Positions 7,379 through 18,036 of a stretch of DNA of 64,000 nucleotides are shown piece after piece (positions within the stretch are counted from its first letter, which is position 1; every line of letters starts with the position of its first letter). The DNA is from Sphingomonas sp. (GTDB lineage: Bacteria > Pseudomonadota > Alphaproteobacteria > Sphingomonadales > Sphingomonadaceae), in NCBI RefSeq assembly GCF_017304635.1, contig NZ_JAFKMA010000001.1:434001-498000 (forward strand), read 5' to 3'. Position numbers and translations under genes: made by a program. The notes under the pieces are model-generated. The model was not told the origin of the DNA and did not search any database. It was given only the letters and a program-made list of their open reading frames with translations.

Positions 7379-7406
7379 ATGTTATAAAAATTTAACATTG
7401 AGTCAA
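7379..7406 (-). promoter_or_regulatory. promoter and palindromic operator of the DUF2178/HTH operon
   Basis: On the minus strand TTGACT (complement of 7401-7406) and TAACAT (complement of 7379-7384) are separated by 16 bases. The palindrome TGTTA-N8-TAACA (7380-7397) covers the -10 and most of the spacer. A repressor bound there would block RNA polymerase, fitting autoregulation by the small HTH protein. Confidence 0.6.
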
Positions 7407-7471
7407 GTTAAACGATCATTGCCGTTGGACGGCGCTGGCGAGGGTGAGGTGGAGCAGCTAAGGGGACGCCC

Positions 7472-8344
7472 ATGTCCACGACCTTCACGATCGACACCGC
7501 GACCAGCCGCGCCAATCCGACTCCCGCGCCGATGAAGCGGCTGACCGTGCCGGCGATCCAGCGGCGCAAGGTCGAGGGCGCGATCGCCGAGCCGCTGGTG
7601 ATGCTGACCGCCTACACCGTGCGGATGGCGCAACTGCTCGATCCGCATTGCGACCTGCTGCTGGTCGGCGATTCGCTGGGGCAGGTGGTGTACGGCCTGC
7701 CGTCGACGCTGCCGGTGACGCTCGACATGATGATCGCCCACGGCGCGGCGGTGGTGCGGGGCAGCTATCATGCGGTCGTGCTCGTCGACATGCCGTTCGG
7801 CAGCTACGAGGCGTCGCCCGAGGCGGCGTTCGCGAATGCGGCGCGCATCCTGGCGGAGACCGGCTGCGCCGGCGTCAAGCTGGAGGGCGGGGCGGCGATG
7901 GCACCGACGATCCGCTTCCTGACCGAACGCGGAATCCCGGTAATGGCGCATGTCGGCCTGACCCCACAGGCGATCAACGCGCTTGGCGGCTATGGCGCGC
8001 GCGGCCGCAGCCAGGCGGAGGAGGCGAAGATCATGGCCGATGCCAAGGCCGTCGCCGATGCCGGCGCCTTCGCCTTGGTGGTCGAAGGCGTGGTCGAGCC
8101 GATCGCACGCAAGATCACCGAGGTCAGCGACGTCCCCGTCATCGGCATCGGCGCGTCGGCGGCCTGCGACGGGCAAGTGCTTGTGGCCGAGGACATGCTC
8201 GGCCTGTTCGAGCGCACGCCACGGTTCGTGAAGCGCTATGACGACATGGCGGCGCACGTCACCGGCGCGGTCGAACGCTATGCCGCCGAGGTGCGCGCGC
8301 GCACTTTCCCGGGGACGGAGCAGACCTACGCCCCCAAGTCGTAA
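7472..8344 (+). CDS. panB: 3-methyl-2-oxobutanoate hydroxymethyltransferase
   Basis: PanB converts 3-methyl-2-oxobutanoate to ketopantoate with 5,10-methylenetetrahydrofolate, the first committed step of pantothenate and CoA synthesis. The 290-residue protein has the TIM-barrel motifs [27 protein letters not shown] (metal-binding Asp), [16 protein letters not shown] and the C-terminal [15 protein letters not shown]. The N-terminal 20 residues or so are an extension ahead of the conserved core. AAGGGGA precedes the ATG. No panC lies beside it. Confidence 0.95.
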   Translation: MSTTFTIDTATSRANPTPAPMKRLTVPAIQRRKVEGAIAEPLVMLTAYTVRMAQLLDPHCDLLLVGDSLGQVVYGLPSTLPVTLDMMIAHGAAVVRGSYHAVVLVDMPFGSYEASPEAAFANAARILAETGCAGVKLEGGAAMAPTIRFLTERGIPVMAHVGLTPQAINALGGYGARGRSQAEEAKIMADAKAVADAGAFALVVEGVVEPIARKITEVSDVPVIGIGASAACDGQVLVAEDMLGLFERTPRFVKRYDDMAAHVTGAVERYAAEVRARTFPGTEQTYAPKS

Positions 8345-8428
8345 GGCGCGCCGTCAAGCCGCGTTGCGTTTCGGGCGCGCGCCGCTAAGAGTTCGCACCC
8401 AATCCCGCCACAATTGGAGCCCATTCCC

Positions 8429-9118
8429 TTGGCCGTGACGCCGCATACCGACGAAGCTTTCCTGCGCGAGGTCGACGAGGAACTGCGCCGCGACCAGATG
8501 GCCGACGTCTGGACGCGCTACGGCCGCCTGATCGTCGGTGCGATCATTGGCGGGCTGGCGGTTTTTGCCGCGATCCTGGGCTGGCGCTACTGGACGCACA
8601 GCCATGCCGAAGGCGAAGCGGTCAAGTTGCAGAGCGCTTATGACGCGATCGGCGCGAACAAGCCCGATCAGGCCGCGCCGATCCTGGCCGACCTCGATAG
8701 CTCGGGCGGCCCGGGCTACCGCGCGATCGCGCGGATGCTGGAGGGCAACCAGCTGCTCCAGGCCGGCAAGGCCAAGGAAGCCGCCGCCAAGTTCGCCGCC
8801 GTCGCCGGCGACGATGCGGTCGGCAAGCCGTATCGCGATCTGGCGCTGATCCGCCAGACGACGATCGAATTCGACACGCTGGCGCCGCAGACGGTGATCG
8901 ACCGGCTGCAACCGCTGGCGGGGAAGGGCTCGGCCTATCTCGGCAGCGCGGGCGAATTGGTGGCGATCTCGTACCTGAAGCAGGGCAAGCCCAACGCGGC
9001 GCGCGACCTGTTCAAGGAGATTGCCGAGGGCGAGGACGTGCCCGACACGATCCGTCAACGGGCGGTTCAGATGGTGGACGCGATTGATGTCGGCGCGACC
9101 GACCTGAAGGGCAAATGA
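8429..9118 (+). CDS. YfgM-like TPR membrane protein
   Basis: This 229-residue protein has a cytoplasmic N-terminus (EAFLREVDEELRRDQM), one membrane helix at about residues 33-52 and a periplasmic TPR_21 domain. That is the layout of YfgM, which associates with SecYEG and periplasmic chaperones. I chose a TTG start at 8429 because GGAG lies about 9 bases upstream and the protein then begins with the sequence usual for relatives; a TTG at 8414 is possible. The next gene is bamB, 4 bases on, then der, the same order as E. coli yfgM-bamB-der. Confidence 0.85.
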   Translation: MAVTPHTDEAFLREVDEELRRDQMADVWTRYGRLIVGAIIGGLAVFAAILGWRYWTHSHAEGEAVKLQSAYDAIGANKPDQAAPILADLDSSGGPGYRAIARMLEGNQLLQAGKAKEAAAKFAAVAGDDAVGKPYRDLALIRQTTIEFDTLAPQTVIDRLQPLAGKGSAYLGSAGELVAISYLKQGKPNAARDLFKEIAEGEDVPDTIRQRAVQMVDAIDVGATDLKGK

Positions 9119-9122
9119 GCTG

Positions 9123-10451
9123 ATGATGACCAAATGGAAAACGCCGGTCGCGCTCGTCGCGCTGACCGCGCTCGGCGCGTGCGGCGTGTTTAAGGGCGGT
9201 GGGCGCAAGACGCCGGTGCTCGGCGATCGCGTGCCGATCCTGGTATCGGAAACCGATGCGAAGCTTGATCCGACGATCTCCGGGTTGCAGGTGCTGTTGC
9301 CGCAGCCGCAGGTCAACGCCGACTGGGCGCAGCCGGGCGGGAGCGCCGACAAGAATCTGGGGCACGTCGCGTTGGGCGCGAACATCGGCCGTGCCTGGAC
9401 GACGGTGATCCCGGCCGGGTCGAACCGCGAGCGGCTGGCGAGCACGCCGGTGGTGGCGGGCGGCAAGCTGTACGTGGTCGACGTCAACGCGCAGCTGCAT
9501 GCCTATAGCGCGGACACCGGTGCATCCTTGTTCACCGTGCCGATCCCCAAGGGCGATCGCAGCAAGCCGGCGCGGTTCGGCGGCGGCGTCAGCATCGACG
9601 GCGGCCGCGCGTTCGCGACCGACGGCCTGGGCGACGTCGTCGCGTTCGATGCCAATACCGGCACCGAAGTGTGGCGCGCGAAGCCGGGCGGTCCGCTGCG
9701 CGGCGCGCCGAGCGTCGATGGCGATCAGCTCTATGTGCTGAGCCAGGACAACCAGCTCTATGCGCTGTCGACCACCGATGGTTCGCTCAAGTGGACGGTG
9801 TCGGGCAGCCTCGAATCGCAGGGTGTGTTCGGCGTCGCCGCACCCGCTGTCGCGCGCAGCACGATCGTCGCCGGCTTTTCGAGCGGCGAACTCAACGCCT
9901 ATCGCTACGAAAACGGCCGCAGCCTGTGGAGCGACGCCTTGTCGCGCACCAGCATGTCGACTTCGGTGTCGAGCCTGTCCGATATCGACGCCGACCCGGT
10001 GATCGACGGCACCAACGTCTATGCGCTGGGGCAGGGCGGCCGCATGGTCGCGCTCAACCTGGCGAGCGGGCAGCGCATCTGGGAACAGAATTTCGCCGGC
10101 ATCTCGACCCCGTGGCTGGCGGGCGAATGGCTGTTCGTGGTGACCGACGAGAGCAAGCTCTACTGCCTGCAACGCTCGACCGGGAAGGTGCGCTGGATCT
10201 CGCAACTGCGCGCCTTCCGCACCGAAAAGAAGAAAAAGAAGAAGAACCCGCTGACGTGGTACGGCCCGGTTCTCGCCGGCAACCGGCTGGTCCTGACCAA
10301 CTCGCTCGGACAGGTCGTCTTCGCGAACCCGGCGGACGGCTCGGTCCAGCAGACGATGGAGAACAAGGTTCCGTTCACGCTCGGCCCGATCGTCGCGAAC
10401 AACACGCTCTACACGATCGACGAACGCGGGCGCATCGCCGCGTATCGTTGA
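9123..10451 (+). CDS. bamB: outer-membrane assembly lipoprotein BamB
   Basis: This 442-residue protein begins with a lipoprotein signal (VALVALTALGACG, lipobox Cys near residue 20) followed by PQQ-like beta-propeller repeats, for example LASTPVVAGGKLYVVD, LRGAPSVDGDQLYVLS and DADPVIDGTNVYALG. BamB supports BamA-driven insertion of beta-barrel proteins into the outer membrane. A run of six lysines (RTEKKKKKKNPLTW, about residue 365) forms an unusual basic loop; the frame stays intact through it. The gene follows the YfgM-like gene and precedes der. Confidence 0.9.
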   Translation: MMTKWKTPVALVALTALGACGVFKGGGRKTPVLGDRVPILVSETDAKLDPTISGLQVLLPQPQVNADWAQPGGSADKNLGHVALGANIGRAWTTVIPAGSNRERLASTPVVAGGKLYVVDVNAQLHAYSADTGASLFTVPIPKGDRSKPARFGGGVSIDGGRAFATDGLGDVVAFDANTGTEVWRAKPGGPLRGAPSVDGDQLYVLSQDNQLYALSTTDGSLKWTVSGSLESQGVFGVAAPAVARSTIVAGFSSGELNAYRYENGRSLWSDALSRTSMSTSVSSLSDIDADPVIDGTNVYALGQGGRMVALNLASGQRIWEQNFAGISTPWLAGEWLFVVTDESKLYCLQRSTGKVRWISQLRAFRTEKKKKKKNPLTWYGPVLAGNRLVLTNSLGQVVFANPADGSVQQTMENKVPFTLGPIVANNTLYTIDERGRIAAYR

Positions 10452-10474
10452 TTTAGTCGCGGCAGCGGCTCGCG

Positions 10475-10524
10475 CCCCCGCCCGGCCTCCCATGGAATGA
10501 GCCAATTGGGAGGCCGGGCGGGGG
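10475..10524. repeat. palindromic element, family A copy 1
   Basis: Perfect 18-bp arms (10475-10492 and 10507-10524) around a 14-base loop, with weaker symmetry outside. It lies between bamB and der. Copies at 22628 and 53487 share arm sequence blocks and the exact loop length. Confidence 0.85.
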
Positions 10525-10587
10525 AGCGGGCCGGTGCCGGGCAAACGGGAACGTGACGCGCGGCGTCACCCTCGCTACAGCGACCGG

Positions 10588-11958
10588 ATGCCTTTACCTA
10601 CCGTCGCCATCATCGGCCGACCCAATGTCGGCAAGTCGACGCTGTTCAACCGCCTGATCGGCAAGCGGCTGGCGCTGGTCGACGACCAGCCCGGCGTCAC
10701 GCGGGACCGGCGCGAGGGCGACGCGCACCTGCTCGGTCTCGATTTCCGCGTGGTCGATACCGCGGGGTATGAGGACCTCGACGCCGCGACCCTGCCCGGG
10801 CGCATGCGGCAGCAGACCGAGGCCGCGGTCGCGCAAGCCGACGTGGCACTGTTCCTGATCGACGCGCGCGCGGGGATCGTCCCGCTCGACGAGGAAATCG
10901 CGCGGTGGCTGCGCGGATCGACCACGCCGGTGGTGCTGGTCGCCAACAAGGCGGAAGGGCGCGCCGCCGAGGCCGGCGTGCTCGAATCGCTGGCGCTCGG
11001 GTTCGGCGACCCGGTGCAGCTGTCGGCCGAACATGGCGAGGGCATCGCCGACCTGTTCGAGGCGCTGCTGCCGCACATTCCCGATCCCGAAGATGTAATC
11101 GAGGACGACGATGAAAGTCCCGATGCGCCGCTCAAGCTCGCGATCGTCGGGCGGCCCAACGCCGGCAAATCGACGCTCATCAACCGGATGCTCGGCGAGG
11201 ACCGGCTCATTACCGGGCCAGAGGCCGGGATCACGCGCGATTCGATCGCCGTCGACTGGATGTGGCACGACCCGAAAGAGGATCGCGACCGCGCCGTGCG
11301 CCTGATCGACACCGCCGGCATGCGCAAGCGCGCCAAGGTGCAGGACAAATTGGAGAAACTGTCGGTCGCCGACGCCTTGCGCGCGGTCGATTTCGCCGAA
11401 GTCGTCGTACTGCTGCTCGACGCGACATTGGGGTTGGAAGCGCAGGATCTGCGTATCGCCGATCGCGTATTGGAGGAAGGCCGCGCGCTGGTGATCGCGC
11501 TGAACAAATGGGACGTCGCCGAGAATGCCTCGGCGCTGTTCAACGGCGTCAAGAAGGCGCTCGAGGATGGGCTCAGCCAGGTCAAGGGCGTGACGGTGAT
11601 GACCGTATCGGCCGCGACGGGGAAGGGGATCGACCAGTTGCTCGGCGCGGCGTTCGAAACGCGCGACGCATGGTCGAAGCGGGTCGGCACCGGCGAACTC
11701 AACCGCTGGTTCGAACGCGCGGTCGAGGCCAACCCGCCGCCCGCGCCCGGCGGCAAGCGGATCAAGATGCGCTACGTCACGCAGGTCAAGACGCGCCCGC
11801 CCAGCTTCGTCATCTTCGGCACCCGTGTCGATCAGCTGCCGGCGAGCTACGAACGCTACCTCGTCAATTCGATGCGACGTGAGCTCGGCTTCGGTGCCGT
11901 GCCCGTCCGGCTGACGTTCCGCGCCCCGAAAAACCCGTTCGATCGCGAGCGTAGCTGA
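10588..11958 (+). CDS. der: ribosome-assembly GTPase Der
   Basis: This 456-residue cytoplasmic GTPase is needed for 50S subunit maturation. It has two G domains: GRPNVGKST near residue 10 with DTAGYEDL, and GRPNAGKST near residue 190 with DTAGMRKR and ALNKWD. A C-terminal KH-like domain ends in FRAPKNPF. The start at 10588 gives the normal N-terminus MPLPTVAIIGRPNVGKS; upstream in-frame codons are not conserved-looking. The length matches the family. It follows bamB after a palindromic element. Confidence 0.96.
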   Translation: MPLPTVAIIGRPNVGKSTLFNRLIGKRLALVDDQPGVTRDRREGDAHLLGLDFRVVDTAGYEDLDAATLPGRMRQQTEAAVAQADVALFLIDARAGIVPLDEEIARWLRGSTTPVVLVANKAEGRAAEAGVLESLALGFGDPVQLSAEHGEGIADLFEALLPHIPDPEDVIEDDDESPDAPLKLAIVGRPNAGKSTLINRMLGEDRLITGPEAGITRDSIAVDWMWHDPKEDRDRAVRLIDTAGMRKRAKVQDKLEKLSVADALRAVDFAEVVVLLLDATLGLEAQDLRIADRVLEEGRALVIALNKWDVAENASALFNGVKKALEDGLSQVKGVTVMTVSAATGKGIDQLLGAAFETRDAWSKRVGTGELNRWFERAVEANPPPAPGGKRIKMRYVTQVKTRPPSFVIFGTRVDQLPASYERYLVNSMRRELGFGAVPVRLTFRAPKNPFDRERS

Positions 11959-12076
11959 CGCGCCAAGTCGCGGATGCGGCACGAATATCGTCCGCCATCA
12001 ACCCGACGTTTACTCCTACCCGATATGGGTAGCGTTCGGGGAAGCGCGGATAACGCGCGATGGAGACGAGACGAAC

Positions 12077-12484
12077 ATGGGCGACGACGGTCAGCTGGTC
12101 GATTGGAGCGCGTTCCAGGCGGCGCGAAGCGAGCTCGGCGCGGGCTTCGTCCGCATACTCGGCTATTTCCGGGAGGACGGCGTCAAGTCGCTGGCGGCGA
12201 TCGAGACGGCGATGCGTGCGGGCAGCGCCGCCGCATTGGTACTGCCGGCCCATACGCTGAAGGGCGAGGCGCGGCAGTTCGGGGCGGAGCCGCTGGCGGC
12301 GCTGGCCGAAACCATCGAGCATATCGCACGGCAATGCGTGGAGACGCGCGATCGTCCCGACCAGGCGCTGGAGCATGTCGTCAAGCTGCGCCCCTGCTTC
12401 GAAGCGACGCTGACGATGCTGGAGCGCGAGGCGAATCCGCTGGTCGAGCGCCGGCCGATGGCGTTCGGCCGGCGCGCGATCTGA
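12077..12484 (+). CDS. Hpt-domain phosphotransfer protein
   Basis: This 135-residue protein is essentially one histidine-phosphotransfer domain. The phosphorylatable His lies in PAHTLKGEARQFGAEPLA (about residues 57-74), preceded by FVRILGYFREDGVKSLAAIE, the first helices of the four-helix bundle. Such proteins relay phosphate between a hybrid kinase and a response regulator; no partner gene is adjacent. In alphaproteobacteria an Hpt protein of this size could serve a global relay, but the partner cannot be told from sequence here. Confidence 0.8.
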   Translation: MGDDGQLVDWSAFQAARSELGAGFVRILGYFREDGVKSLAAIETAMRAGSAAALVLPAHTLKGEARQFGAEPLAALAETIEHIARQCVETRDRPDQALEHVVKLRPCFEATLTMLEREANPLVERRPMAFGRRAI

Positions 12485-12495
12485 TTATCCAGCGC

Positions 12496-12514
12496 GACGC
12501 GGCCAAGCCGCGTC
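12496..12514 (+). terminator. hairpin after the Hpt gene
   Basis: GACGCGGC and GCCGCGTC form an 8-bp perfect stem with a 3-base loop, 12 bases past the Hpt stop codon. No T run follows, so termination is likely but not certain. A second hairpin (about 12517-12540, arms GACCCCTG and CAGGGTC) follows directly. Confidence 0.45.
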
Positions 12515-12542
12515 GTCGACCCCTGCTTTGCAGGGTCGGCCG

Positions 12543-12590
12543 GGCTGATCGGGCGATGCGAATTAGCGCCGCTAATTCGCGCGATCAGCC
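12543..12590. terminator. bidirectional hairpin at the 3' end of bfr
   Basis: GCGAATTAGC (12558-12567) pairs with GCTAATTCGC (12571-12580), and outer arms GGCTGATCG (12543-12551) and CGATCAGCC (12582-12590) extend the stem. The structure overlaps the last codons of bfr and separates it from the converging Hpt gene. Confidence 0.6.
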
Positions 12591-13067
12591 CTCGTGCTCG
12601 GCCTTCGAGTTGAGCTGGACGTAATTCTCGATCCCCATCCGCTCGATCATCTCGAACTGCCGTTCGAGCGTGTCGACATGCTCCTCCTCGCTGTCGAGGA
12701 TGCGGCGGAACAGGTCGCGGCTGACATAGTCACGCACCTGCTCGCAATGCTCGATGGCGTCGCGCAGCAGCGGCAGCGCCTCCATCTCCAGCTCGAGATC
12801 GGCCTTCAGCACTTCCTCGACCGTCTCGCCGATGCGCAGGCGGCCGAGCAGCTGGAAATTGGGCAGGCCGTCGAGGAACAGGATGCGCTCCGACAGCCAG
12901 TCGGCATGCTTCATCTCGTCGATCGATTCCTCGCGCTCGAACTGGGCGAGCTTGTACACGCCCCAGTGGTCGAACAGCCGGTGGTGCAGCCAGTATTGGT
13001 TGATCGCGGTCAACTCGTTCTTGAGCGCCGTGTTGAGGAAATCGATAACCTTCGGATCGCCCTTCAT
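12585..13067 (-). CDS. bfr: bacterioferritin
   Basis: This 160-residue protein forms the 24-subunit iron-storage shell. The ferroxidase ligands are in place: Glu18 (KNELTAINQY), Glu51 and His54 (DEMKHAD), and later Glu and His residues (DLELEMEA, DSEEEHVDTLE). The haem ligand Met52 is present, so it is a haem-binding bacterioferritin rather than a plain ferritin. A bacterioferritin-associated ferredoxin gene lies 84 bases upstream on the same strand behind a Fur-like box, so both are probably iron-regulated. Confidence 0.96.
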   Translation of the reverse strand: MKGDPKVIDFLNTALKNELTAINQYWLHHRLFDHWGVYKLAQFEREESIDEMKHADWLSERILFLDGLPNFQLLGRLRIGETVEEVLKADLELEMEALPLLRDAIEHCEQVRDYVSRDLFRRILDSEEEHVDTLERQFEMIERMGIENYVQLNSKAEHEG

Positions 13068-13151
13068 CCGCTCACATCCTTTGCTGAGGCTGACGGCGGG
13101 ACCCTAGCGCGACGATCGCGGGGAGGACAGCCCAATACGAGGATGCGCGGT

Positions 13152-13322
13152 TCAGGCGCCGGCGCGCTCGGCGTCGATGATCGAGCGGGCGAAGGGGACG
13201 CACTGGCCGCATTTGGGCTGCATGCCGAGCGTGCGATAGGCCTGGCATGCGGTCATCGACCCGTTGCGCGCAGCCTCGCGGACTTGACGCTCGCGGATCG
13301 CATTGCAGACGCACACCATCAT
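13152..13322 (-). CDS. bfd: bacterioferritin-associated ferredoxin, 56 aa
   Basis: Reading the minus strand from 13322 gives a 56-residue protein that begins MMVCVCNAIRERQVREAA and ends ARSIIDAERAGA. It has the four cysteines of the BFD-like [2Fe-2S] fold (CxC at positions 4 and 6, and CGQC at about 38-41). Bfd reduces haem in bacterioferritin to release iron. Length and spacing match the family. The gene is short and easy to miss, lies directly upstream of bfr and has a Fur-like box 41 bases upstream. Confidence 0.92.
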   Translation of the reverse strand: MMVCVCNAIRERQVREAARNGSMTACQAYRTLGMQPKCGQCVPFARSIIDAERAGA

Positions 13323-13362
13323 GAGACCGATTATCCCTCACGCTCGTTACGATCGAGTTAGC

Positions 13363-13381
13363 GATAGTGAGAATGATTCGC
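13363..13381. promoter_or_regulatory. Fur-like box upstream of bfd-bfr
   Basis: GATAGTGAGAATGATTCGC matches 13 of 19 positions of the classic Fur box GATAATGATAATCATTATC. It lies 41 bases upstream of the bfd start, where a regulator would overlap the promoter, so iron control of bfd and bfr is likely. Whether Fur or another family member binds cannot be read from sequence. Confidence 0.6.
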
Positions 13382-13385
13382 AAGC

Positions 13386-14681
13386 CTATTGCGAGGCGTT
13401 CGCATGAATCGGGCGCCGCCGGAATCGCTGCCACCGGCCGCGTGCGGCACTCCGCCACAACCATTCGAACGGGCCGTAGGTAAAGCGATCGAGCCATGGC
13501 TTCGACCAGGCCAGCATCAGCGCCCAGATCATGGCGACCACGATCAGGCATTGCCAGCGTTCGATCCGCCCGTACCAGCCGAACCCATAGCCGTTGAACG
13601 CCGTCGTCACGACGATGCTCGTGCCGAGATAATTGGAGAACGCCATCCGCCCCGTCGCCGTCAGCCGCGCGGCCAGCCAGCGCGCGCGGCCCGATTGCAC
13701 GAACAGGATCACGATCGCCGCATAGCCGAGGCTCAGCAACGGACGGAGCAGCGTCAGCTGGATCGCATCGGTGGCGATCATCGTCATCGGCGCGAACCGC
13801 GTCCGCTCCAGCCAGGCGACCAGTGGCGCATAACCGAGCCACAGGAGCGGGATCGGCGCGGCGAGCAGCCAATAGGTGCGTCGCGACCAGGCTCCCGAAA
13901 AGAACCCCAGCCGGAACAACGCCATCCCGATCAGCATCAGCGCGATCGTGTCGGGCAGGGCGTCGATCAGGATCACCGTCTCCGCGAACAGGCTCATCGG
14001 CGCGCGCACGCGCAACGCGTCGAGCCAGGTGCCGCGATAGCCGGCGAGTTCGCTCGCCAGCATCTCCGGCGGCGGCTTGGCCTCGCGGTCGTACGCCTGC
14101 CATCGGGCGATATCGGCGGGGGCGGCGTCAGGGCGCGCGACCGCGGCCTGGAGCGCGGCGACGTTCTGGTAGGCGACTATGCCCTCGACCAGCTTGAACG
14201 CCAGCAGGGCGATGCCGATCGCGATGAGCAGACGCGGCCGCGCGCGCCACGCAAAGAACAGGGCGGCGCCGCAGAGTGCGTACAGTACCAGGATATCGCC
14301 CATCCAGATCAGGTAGGCGTGGAGCAATCCGAACAGCAGGAGCGTCGCCATGCGCGCGTAATGGACGACGACCGGCCGCTCCCCGCCGGCCATGGCGCGC
14401 TCGGCGATCAGCACGGTCGACGCGCCGAACATCATCGTGAACAGGCCGCGGAACTTGCCGTCGGCGATGACGTAGGCAAGCGCCCATTCCCACCAGTTCG
14501 CGCCGGTCGCACCGCCATAATAATTGGGGTCGAGATAGGCGTAGGACGGCATCGTCATACTGACGACGTTGAGCAGGAAGATGCCCATGACGGCGATGCC
14601 ACGCACCGCGTCGAGCGTTTGCAGACGCGGTGCCGACGCCGTGCCGGGTGTCCGAAGGCGAGCGGGTGCGGCGGCGGTCAC
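13386..14681 (-). CDS. DUF418 (YeiB-type) membrane protein
   Basis: This 431-residue inner-membrane protein opens with RLQTLDAVRGIAVMGIFLLN, the DxxRGIAxxGI signature of YeiB/DUF418 proteins. It has about ten hydrophobic helices and the conserved C-terminal segments RMAFSNYLGTSIVVTT and YGPFEWLWR. The family is uncharacterised but resembles acyltransferase-like membrane proteins. The 220 bases upstream, up to the end of purL, show no other gene. Confidence 0.88.
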   Translation of the reverse strand: MTAAAPARLRTPGTASAPRLQTLDAVRGIAVMGIFLLNVVSMTMPSYAYLDPNYYGGATGANWWEWALAYVIADGKFRGLFTMMFGASTVLIAERAMAGGERPVVVHYARMATLLLFGLLHAYLIWMGDILVLYALCGAALFFAWRARPRLLIAIGIALLAFKLVEGIVAYQNVAALQAAVARPDAAPADIARWQAYDREAKPPPEMLASELAGYRGTWLDALRVRAPMSLFAETVILIDALPDTIALMLIGMALFRLGFFSGAWSRRTYWLLAAPIPLLWLGYAPLVAWLERTRFAPMTMIATDAIQLTLLRPLLSLGYAAIVILFVQSGRARWLAARLTATGRMAFSNYLGTSIVVTTAFNGYGFGWYGRIERWQCLIVVAMIWALMLAWSKPWLDRFTYGPFEWLWRSAARGRWQRFRRRPIHANASQ

Positions 14682-14901
14682 CGACCGTCGCCCCGCATCA
14701 TGGAAAGGCGTTGCGGCCCCGATCGCTGCCCTGCCGCCCCCTCACCGATCACGATCGTTCGCCCCCAAACTTGACAAACTTGACGAGGGTAGGCCGGCCA
14801 GAACGATCCGCCCTGCTCTCGTGTGGCGGACGCGATGACCGATCGGTTCCGGTCCAGCTGCCCGCTAGCACCATCGTGAACTGTAGGACAGCAATCAGTC
14901 G

Positions 14902-17115
<2,214 letters not shown>

Positions 17116-17204
17116 GCGCGCGCGATAGCGGGGTGGGGCGCTCTCGTCACCTACCGCACGCGCCAGCAAGCGTCTGTTCAGCCGATTCATGCGTTGGCAG
17201 GCCG

Positions 17205-17966
17205 ATGATCGTCCGCTCCCCCGCCGAACGCGCGCGCGGTGCCGCCATCTCGGCGGCGCTGATGGGGGGATTGTTATGGGCGCTGATCGCCGGGCTGGCG
17301 GTGCGGCTCGGCCCGCTGCCGGTCGAGCGGCCGGGCGTGCTGATGGGCCTGACTCTGCCGCCGCCGCAACCGCCCAAGCCGCGCGAGCCGATGCACAGCG
17401 ATCGCGCGCCGAAGCGCGAGGGCGCGGCGGCCCCGCCCGCGCTGAAGGCGACCGCGACCGAAGTGACCGCGCCCAAGCCACTGCTGCCGCCACCCCCGCA
17501 GCCGATCGCGGCGGCGCCGGTCGCGAATACGGGTGCCGCTCCCACACAGGGTGCGGCGCCGGTCGCCGGTCCCGGGACTGGCGCGGGCGGCGAGGGCAAC
17601 GGCTTCGGCGCGGGCGGCGAGGGTGACGGTCCTGGCGGCGGCGGCGAAGGGCGCGACACCCCGCCGCGGCGGGTCGGCGGGCGGATCAAGCCGGGCGACC
17701 TGCCCGACGATCTCGCCTACAACCTGACCTCGGGAGTCGATCTGGTGGTGGGCGTAAAATATGCCGTCGAGGAGGACGGCCACGTCGACGAATGCCGCGT
17801 CACGCGATCGAGCGGCAATCGCGAGCTCGATACGCTCACCTGCCAGCTGATCGAGCAGAAATTCCGCTACCGCCCGGCGCTCGACGAGAATCGGCATCCG
17901 TTCAAATCGTACATCGTCGAGAACCACACTTGGAACTTCGAGGACGTGCGCGAGCGGCGGCACTGA
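17205..17966 (+). CDS. TonB-like envelope protein
   Basis: This 253-residue protein has a short cytoplasmic start, one membrane helix (about residues 15-35), then a long proline-, alanine- and glycine-rich linker including [13 protein letters not shown]-terminal domain of about 90 residues ([20 protein letters not shown]) resembles the TonB C-terminal fold. TonB links the energised inner membrane to outer-membrane receptors. ExbB and ExbD genes are not adjacent, so this may be a TonB paralogue or a structural relative. Confidence 0.75.
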   Translation: MIVRSPAERARGAAISAALMGGLLWALIAGLAVRLGPLPVERPGVLMGLTLPPPQPPKPREPMHSDRAPKREGAAAPPALKATATEVTAPKPLLPPPPQPIAAAPVANTGAAPTQGAAPVAGPGTGAGGEGNGFGAGGEGDGPGGGGEGRDTPPRRVGGRIKPGDLPDDLAYNLTSGVDLVVGVKYAVEEDGHVDECRVTRSSGNRELDTLTCQLIEQKFRYRPALDENRHPFKSYIVENHTWNFEDVRERRH

Positions 17967-18036
17967 ATCCCGGTACAGGGAACTCCGCGTGCGTAACGAT
18001 CGTTGGGGCGGCGCTTCACAGATTGGGAGATGTATC

